Positions 7,262 through 11,463 of a stretch of 11,463 nucleotides of DNA are shown here, piece after piece. The notes under the pieces were generated by a model, which did not search any database, was not told the DNA's origin, and was given only the letters and a program-made list of their open reading frames with translations. The translations under genes were made by a program, and so were the position numbers. The stretch's first letter is position 1. Each line of letters opens with the position of its first letter. Source of the stretch: an uncultured Clostridia bacterium (GTDB lineage: Bacteria > Bacillota > Clostridia > TANB77 > CAG-508); assembly GCA_949448405.1 (NCBI GenBank), contig CASTFX010000028.1, forward strand, positions 1-11,463, in the 5' to 3' direction.

Positions 7262-7858
7262 CTAAAATTCCTCATTTGTCAATCTAATCATTTCTTCCAT
7301 AACTGTTTTACTTAAAGCATTTAGAGTCTCTTTATCTCCTTTTTTATCTTTATATTCTGAAAAGTCCATAGGCTTACCTATGTTTATTTTAACCTTTGTA
7401 AATGGTCTATATTTAGTCTTAGACTGTATCCCAATTGGAATAATTGGAGCTCCTGACATTAAATTCATTAGTACTGCTCCGTTTTGTATTTTTCCTTTTT
7501 TCTTAATACCGTTTCTTGTTCCTTCTGGAAATATTAAAATAATATGATTATCCTTCAAAACTTTTACGCTATTTTTTAAAATAGCTATGTCTTGCTTTCC
7601 TCTTTTTACTGGCAAAGCATGTACTTTAACTGCAAGCCATTTTATAAAATTGTTTACAAACATTTCTTCCTTTGCTAAAACATATATATCATTTCTTTTG
7701 AGAGATGCAACCATTGTCGGTGGATCCCAATTGCTTATATGATTTGGACATAAAATATATGGTTTTCCTTCTTCTATATTCTCTTTTCCAACAACTTTAA
7801 CCCTATATAAAAGTAATGTTACTATTCTTAAAACAAATTTTATTATTCCTCTAACCAT
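7262..7858 (-). CDS. plsC: 1-acyl-sn-glycerol-3-phosphate acyltransferase
   Basis: The 198-aa protein should transfer a fatty acyl group to lysophosphatidic acid at the membrane, making phosphatidic acid for phospholipids. It has an N-terminal hydrophobic stretch (residues 4-19), the catalytic HX4D motif NHISNWD (His40, Asp45), the FPEGTRN motif (110-116) that binds the phosphate, and APIIPIGIQ near residue 137. Length fits short bacterial PlsC proteins. The AAGGAG site lies 8 nt before the ATG. Its start overlaps the end of cmk by 8 nt, so the two are probably translationally coupled; cmk-plsC is a common clostridial pair. No in-frame CGG. Confidence 0.9.
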   Translation of the reverse strand: MVRGIIKFVLRIVTLLLYRVKVVGKENIEEGKPYILCPNHISNWDPPTMVASLKRNDIYVLAKEEMFVNNFIKWLAVKVHALPVKRGKQDIAILKNSVKVLKDNHIILIFPEGTRNGIKKKGKIQNGAVLMNLMSGAPIIPIGIQSKTKYRPFTKVKINIGKPMDFSEYKDKKGDKETLNALSKTVMEEMIRLTNEEF

Positions 7859-8523
7859 TTCTTTTACTCCTTATTAACTTTTCAACCTCTGATACTACTT
7901 CTTCTATTGTCATATTTGTACTATCTATTAAAATTGCGTCTTCTGCTTTTACAAATGGAGCTATCTCTCTTTCTGTCTCAAGTTTATGTCTTACTTTAAT
8001 TGCCTCTAGTACTTCTTCATAGCTTTCTTTTATTCCTTTTTTTAAATTTTGCTTATATCTTCTTTTTGCTCTTTCTTCTAATGAACAGTCTAAGTAAATT
8101 TTAATGTCTGCATTTGGAAACACTACTGTTCCAATGTCTCTCCCCTCCATTATTATATCGTTTTCTTCTCCCATTTTTCTTTGAAGAGGAGTCACTTTAT
8201 CTCTTACGACTTTAAGAGCTGCATATACTGCAACTCTATTTTCTATTTCAGGAGTTCTTATTTTTTCTGAAACATCTCTTCCATTCAAAATTACCACTTG
8301 ATTTCCATTATCCTGTTTTAAGTCGATACTAATATTTTTTAGTAATTCTTTTATGCCATTTATATCATCTGGAGAAACATTATTCTCTATACACTCAAGT
8401 GTAACACACCTATACATTGCTCCTGTATCAATATTTATTAAATTCATTTTTTCAGCTATTATCTTTGTAATCGTTCCTTTTCCTGTTCCTGCAGGTCCGG
8501 TCTATTGCAACAACAAATGACAT
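7851..8523 (-). CDS. cmk: Cytidylate kinase, read through a CGG +1 frameshift at its P-loop
   Basis: Cmk phosphorylates CMP and dCMP with ATP in pyrimidine salvage and supply. The frame is complement(join(7851..8498, 8500..8523)), 223 aa, normal for the family. The restored N terminus reads MSFVVAIDGPAGTGKGT, with the P-loop at 9-17. Then come DTGAMYRC (32-39), RTPEIENRVAVYAAL with the CMP-binding arginines, MEGRDIGTVVFP and the LID-region arginines (ERAKRRYKQ). In the zero frame the ninth codon is CGG and translation ends at codon 24. Restarting at the ATG at 8447 would give a protein without a P-loop and therefore inactive. The ATG at 8523 has an AGGA site and follows the upstream stop by 5 nt. 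Confidence 0.93.
8497..8499 (-). other. CGG +1 frameshift site 5 (cmk, residue 9)
   Basis: The minus strand reads ATA GAC CGG ACC in the zero frame. Skipping C gives ATA GAC GGA CCT GCA GGA, the universal IDGPAG of the cytidylate kinase P-loop. Confidence 0.93.
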
Positions 8524-8528
8524 ACTTT

Positions 8529-9386
8529 TTATTCCTCATTTTCTTCTTTTTTTTCTACAACTTCTATACCCCTTGCTACTATTTCCATGTTTCTTATATT
8601 CATGGCAGTTAACTTTTCTATCTCTTTTTTACATTTATCTTTAAATTCATTTAAGCTTTCCCTTATATTGTATCCATACACTACTATAACTTCCATATAT
8701 ATACTTGGACCCTCTTCATATTTAGTAAGTCTCATTTTTGCAAGCTTAAATATAGCTGGGGTTTTATATGCAAGGTATTCTATTATCTGTCTAAATACTT
8801 GGTCTGATATTGTAAAATTCCCTAAATAGCTAAAAGTAGGTCTAATTATTGACTTTTCTGAAACATATGGGTCTTTTCCAAGCCCTTTTGATTTAAAAAT
8901 CTGAAGTGGGTCTAATATGTATCCTGAGAAGTCTTTTTTAATTTCAAATGTTGGAACAGGTATAACATGTTTTCCTTCTGTTACACGTATTCTTCTTGCT
9001 GTTTGCATTTCTTCTTCTGTTGCAATTTCATTAATTCTTATAATCTTACTAATCTTAGGAAGTCCTAAATTTTCAGCAATTTTATGTACCATATTGTCTG
9101 ATGTTCCAAGTATCATTATAGCTTCTGGTTTATATTTTTTTATGGCTGCCATAATTTCTTTTCTTTCTTCTTCTGTTTGAAAAAGTGCATGTTTTACAGT
9201 TTCTATCTTTGTTGGAGCTTTTTTAGCAGAACACCCCGCAATAACTTCATTCTCTTTTATGAATAGCCCATCATCTATTATATAGCTTATATTATTTTCT
9301 CCTGCGACATATTGTGCTCTATAGCTTTTACCTGTACCTGATGGACCAACAAAAGCATATACCCTTATGTTATTAAGAAACCACAT
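8529..9386 (-). CDS. P-loop NTPase with a C-terminal Asp23/Gls24-like domain
   Basis: No precise function is known to me. The 285-aa product starts MWFLNNIRVYAFVGPSGTGK, with a Walker A motif at 14-21 (GPSGTGKS). A likely Walker B-like strand is YIIDDG (35-40), and a further strand with an acidic or small end is AIMILGT (89-95). Residues about 185-277 resemble the Asp23/Gls24 alkaline-shock domain (FTISDQVFRQIIEYLA, then YMEVIVVYGYNIRE and a helix ending IEKLTAMNI). The tail is acidic and lysine-rich. An upstream TTG at 9413 also opens the frame, but AGGAGG (9400-9395) is 8 nt from the ATG at 9386, which is therefore the start. The gene sits between a membrane glycosyltransferase and cmk, close enough to be cotranscribed. 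No in-frame CGG. Confidence 0.75.
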   Translation of the reverse strand: MWFLNNIRVYAFVGPSGTGKSYRAQYVAGENNISYIIDDGLFIKENEVIAGCSAKKAPTKIETVKHALFQTEEERKEIMAAIKKYKPEAIMILGTSDNMVHKIAENLGLPKISKIIRINEIATEEEMQTARRIRVTEGKHVIPVPTFEIKKDFSGYILDPLQIFKSKGLGKDPYVSEKSIIRPTFSYLGNFTISDQVFRQIIEYLAYKTPAIFKLAKMRLTKYEEGPSIYMEVIVVYGYNIRESLNEFKDKCKKEIEKLTAMNIRNMEIVARGIEVVEKKEENEE

Positions 9387-9402
9387 AGTTTTAACCTCCT
9401 GT

Positions 9403-10873
9403 CTATTTTTCAATTATTGTAAAAGAGAAGAAATATCCATTATATTCTGTTTGGAATTCTTTTCTTTCTATAAGTTTTACATTATAAACTTCTTGTATTT
9501 CCTTTTTAAAGTTTTCTTCTGATATATTTATAATCCATATTCTTCCGCTCAGCTTTTTCCATTATATCTGTTAAATTATCAGACCTATACATATCTGGTC
9601 CAAATGATTCATATGCTCCACCTGCACCCCAATTGTTATTATCATGAAAATATTGCATATGTCCTGGATGCTTAACACTTAATGCAAATCCTGAAATTTC
9701 ATCACTATACATTAAAAATGAATCATTTTCTTTTAAGTTCTCATCTATATATCTTAGCATTTCTTTGTTGCTAGAATTGTAATTCATATACATTACACCA
9801 ACCATATTTACAATTGATGCTGCCACGATTATTGCCAAAATCACTATAGTTATCCACTTATTTTTCTCTTTTGCCATGAAGAATGCTATAAAGAATATTA
9901 TAAGTCCTGTAACTACTAACAAATACCTGTCATGTAATATTGGGGTTGTTATTTTTGATATTATATATGCTGCAAATACTACTCCAAAATATATTATTAG
10001 TGCAAGTATTCCAGGTTTCATTTCCGTTTTCTCTTTTACTGATTTATATATTAAATAGCCTATATATATGTATAATACTAGCATCATAGCAAAAGCTAGT
10101 TCTTTAGGTAAAACCCTTCCTGCACATTGTATTCCAAGTACCTCAATTAGAGTATTTGGGAAACTTATAGTTATCCAAAATCCATTTGATGAAACACTTC
10201 CAAATTGTGATAAAAAGATAAGTAACCATGGAACATAGGCTACAACTTGTATTACTGCACAAATCATAAACTTAATGAAGTCTACTTTCTTTTCTTTAAA
10301 GTTCTTTACCAAATATATAAATAAAGCTAAATTAATTAGTCCTGATGCCATTAATCCATAATAATGAGTGTATGCTCCAAATAAACTAAAAATTCCAAAA
10401 ATAATTAAATTTTTATTAGTTACTCTTTCTTTATATAATCTATAAGCATATATTGCTGTAATTGTTATAAATAGCATTGCCCATGAGTACATTCTTATTT
10501 CTGTTGCATATCTTGACATTATTGGAAAAAAAGCAATTAAAAATGAAAATATTATACCTGTTTTTTCTCCAAAGTCTTTTCTAATATGTGTATAACCTAG
10601 TATTGCAAGTATTGCCACTGGAACAACTGAAAATAGTCTATAAATTAATATATTTGTTCCAAATATTAAATTAAGTAGTTTTATTATGTAGTAGTATAAA
10701 ACTGGGTGTACATCGTTTGCCCCAATTGTCCATATTTCTGAAAAGCTATGATTTACAAGTGCCACTGTATAGCTTTCATCATACCATATATTTGTATGGA
10801 AAGCTGGTAATAGCATAAATATTATTCCTACTACTATTATAATTATATGTATATTTTTTGAATTTAATTTCAT
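9403..10873 (-). CDS. GT-C fold membrane glycosyltransferase (PMT/ArnT-like), read through a CGG +1 frameshift
   Basis: The frame is complement(join(9403..9546, 9548..10873)), 489 aa. The protein looks like the bacterial glycosyltransferase 39/PMT_2 group, which moves a sugar from a polyprenyl phosphate carrier to an acceptor on the outer face of the membrane. The signs are a first helix (about 9-24), the catalytic-loop motif WYDESY (Asp32, Glu33), DVHPVLYYY near 54-62, YATEIRMYS near 122-130, about ten further helices, and a soluble C-terminal region after about residue 380. Acceptor and sugar are unknown. At codon 443 the zero frame reads GAG CGG AAG and stops 13 codons after it. Skipping the C gives GAG GGA AGA and 46 further residues (GRIWIINIS to FSFTIIEK), an alternating strand pattern expected of this domain. 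The restored stop lies 2 nt before the next gene's ribosome binding site. AGGAGG precedes the ATG. Confidence 0.82.
9545..9547 (-). other. CGG +1 frameshift site 6 (GT-C glycosyltransferase, residue 443)
   Basis: The minus strand reads GCT GAG CGG AAG in the zero frame. Skipping C gives GCT GAG GGA AGA ATA TGG ATT and an open frame to TAG at 9405-9403, just before the next gene's AGGAGG. The gap between genes is then filled by coding sequence. Confidence 0.85.
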
Positions 10874-10887
10874 TTTATCCTCCTAAA

Positions 10888-10915
10888 AAAATAGACGTTG
10901 TTACACGTCTATTTT
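10888..10915 (-). terminator. Terminator-like hairpin directly before the GT-C gene ribosome binding site
   Basis: Bases 10888-10898 pair with 10905-10915 (11 bp, core AATAGACG with CGTCTATT, 6-nt loop). On the minus strand the stem runs into a stretch of seven T, then at once into AGGAGG (10884-10879) and the ATG at 10873. It probably ends the transcript of the upstream glycosyltransferase (stop at 10942). Its position also makes it a candidate attenuator for the downstream run. Confidence 0.75.
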
Positions 10916-10941
10916 ATATCATTTTATGAGTCTTTGTCAAT

Positions 10942-11463
10942 TTAAATTACTTCATTAATTTTTATATCTCTAACATGTTCTATCTTTTCCCAACTTGTTT
11001 CTCTCTTGAATAAACATTTAAAGTTTATTACAAGCCAACTAGCTAAGAATAATGGATAACATATAAGTCCTTTAATCATTGGTCTTAATGGTCTTCCATC
11101 TAATTTCATTATAATAGCACCAGTTATTATTGGTAATAAGAATGTCGGTATTATATACATTAAATAATTTTGTAGTAATGCCATTTTAGTCATTCCATCT
11201 CCCATATATATAACTGCATTTACAACTAATAAAAGTAATGTAATTACAAACATTGGGATACTTCCGACTATATATAATAATCCATCAAATGTTACTAATG
11301 TTTTATTCTCTTTAACTGAATTTGCTAAAGGTTTTGTATATCTTCCCATACATTGTATATGACCAACTGTCCATCTTGAACGTTGAGACCAACTTTGTTT
11401 AAATCCAACTGGTTGTTCATCATATACAATTGCATCTGTTGCCCAACCTAATTTTTTACCTGC
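10942..11463 (-). CDS. Processive family 2 glycosyltransferase, C-terminal part (gene continues past the window)
   Basis: The frame is open from the right edge of the window, giving 173 C-terminal residues. It begins within the TDAIVYDEQPVGFKQSW segment. The acceptor-binding QRSRW motif (Q(Q/R)xRW) follows at residues 27-31 of the fragment, typical of processive GT2 enzymes such as poly-GlcNAc, hyaluronan or cellulose synthases. About three or four membrane helices come next (roughly 60-85, 95-118 and 133-152), then a basic cytoplasmic end (FKRETSWEKIEHVRD). An internal ATG at 11349 is not the start, because conserved sequence continues upstream of it. The glycan made cannot be told from this fragment. 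A hairpin terminator follows the stop. No in-frame CGG in the visible part. Confidence 0.85.
   Translation of the reverse strand, partial: AGKKLGWATDAIVYDEQPVGFKQSWSQRSRWTVGHIQCMGRYTKPLANSVKENKTLVTFDGLLYIVGSIPMFVITLLLLVVNAVIYMGDGMTKMALLQNYLMYIIPTFLLPIITGAIIMKLDGRPLRPMIKGLICYPLFLASWLVINFKCLFKRETSWEKIEHVRDIKINEVI

Noticed and set aside
7851..8447. Cytidylate kinase starting at the internal ATG at 8447
   Set aside because: That product lacks the P-loop, there is no ribosome binding site in front of it, and the upstream sequence encodes the missing motif once one base is skipped.
817..9547. Six frame breaks as ordinary pseudogene decay
   Set aside because: Decay would give varied lesions (stops, deletions, shifts of both signs). 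All six are a +1 excess with the same codon, and the rest of each gene is clean and conserved.
817..9547. Six frame breaks as random sequencing or assembly indels
   Set aside because: They are not in homopolymers, all add a C in front of a glycine GGA or GGT, and all fall at one codon phase. An error that inserted C before GG should also hit TGG, AGG and codon junctions. It cannot be fully excluded without raw reads, so I list it as a test.
880..9547. prfB-like programmed frameshift with a Shine-Dalgarno-like stimulator and stop codon
   Set aside because: Only site 3 has a purine-rich GGGGAG upstream, and only sites 2 and 3 have a stop in the next codon. Nothing is shared by all six except CGG followed by A or T.
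817..9547. Simple reassignment of CGG to another amino acid
   Set aside because: A reassigned triplet would keep the frame. Here the frame must change at each CGG.

Overview
The window is AT-rich DNA (about 30% GC by eye, except the first gene). It has AGGAGG-type ribosome binding sites, a sporulation sigma factor (sigma-K) and clostridial gene neighbourhoods such as cmk-plsC and trhP/trmR. This points to an endospore-forming, low-GC Firmicute of the class Clostridia, perhaps an uncultured gut lineage. I cannot name the species.

The main result concerns decoding. Five genes here are broken by apparent single-base frameshifts, six breaks in all: sigK (two), a CmpB-type membrane protein, typA, cmk and a GT-C glycosyltransferase. 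Every break has the same form. The zero-frame codon is CGG, and ignoring its C (a +1 shift, so that GGA or GGT is read as glycine) restores a full-length protein. In the families I recognise, that glycine falls at an expected position: the cmk P-loop, the TypA GRGELHL motif and the sigma-K PIG motif. I checked every CGG trinucleotide on the coding strand of the eleven AT-rich genes. CGG is in frame only at these six places and is never used as an ordinary sense codon there. The simplest reading is that CGG is unassigned in this organism and acts as an efficient +1 frameshift signal, or that CGGN is read as a four-base glycine codon.

Layout. Positions 1-760 hold a self-contained, minus-strand, more GC-rich unit (promoter, 183-aa basic tail protein, terminator) that looks acquired and contains two in-frame CGG codons. 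Positions 760-2630 hold a plus-strand sporulation operon, sigK (two CGG shifts) followed by a secreted GH25-LysM lysozyme, closed by a bidirectional terminator. Positions 2631-5118 hold a U32 protein (TrhP-like) and an O-methyltransferase (TrmR-like), both minus strand and probably making mo5U in tRNA, with a plus-strand membrane protein between them (one CGG shift). Positions 5119-5390 hold no gene but contain a 146-bp palindromic element.

Positions 5391-10873 hold a tight minus-strand run read in the order GT-C glycosyltransferase (CGG shift), P-loop/Asp23-like protein, cmk (CGG shift), plsC, typA (CGG shift). At the right edge, 10942-11463 carries the C-terminal part of a processive family 2 glycosyltransferase. 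Its terminator-like hairpin sits directly in front of the ribosome binding site of the next gene.
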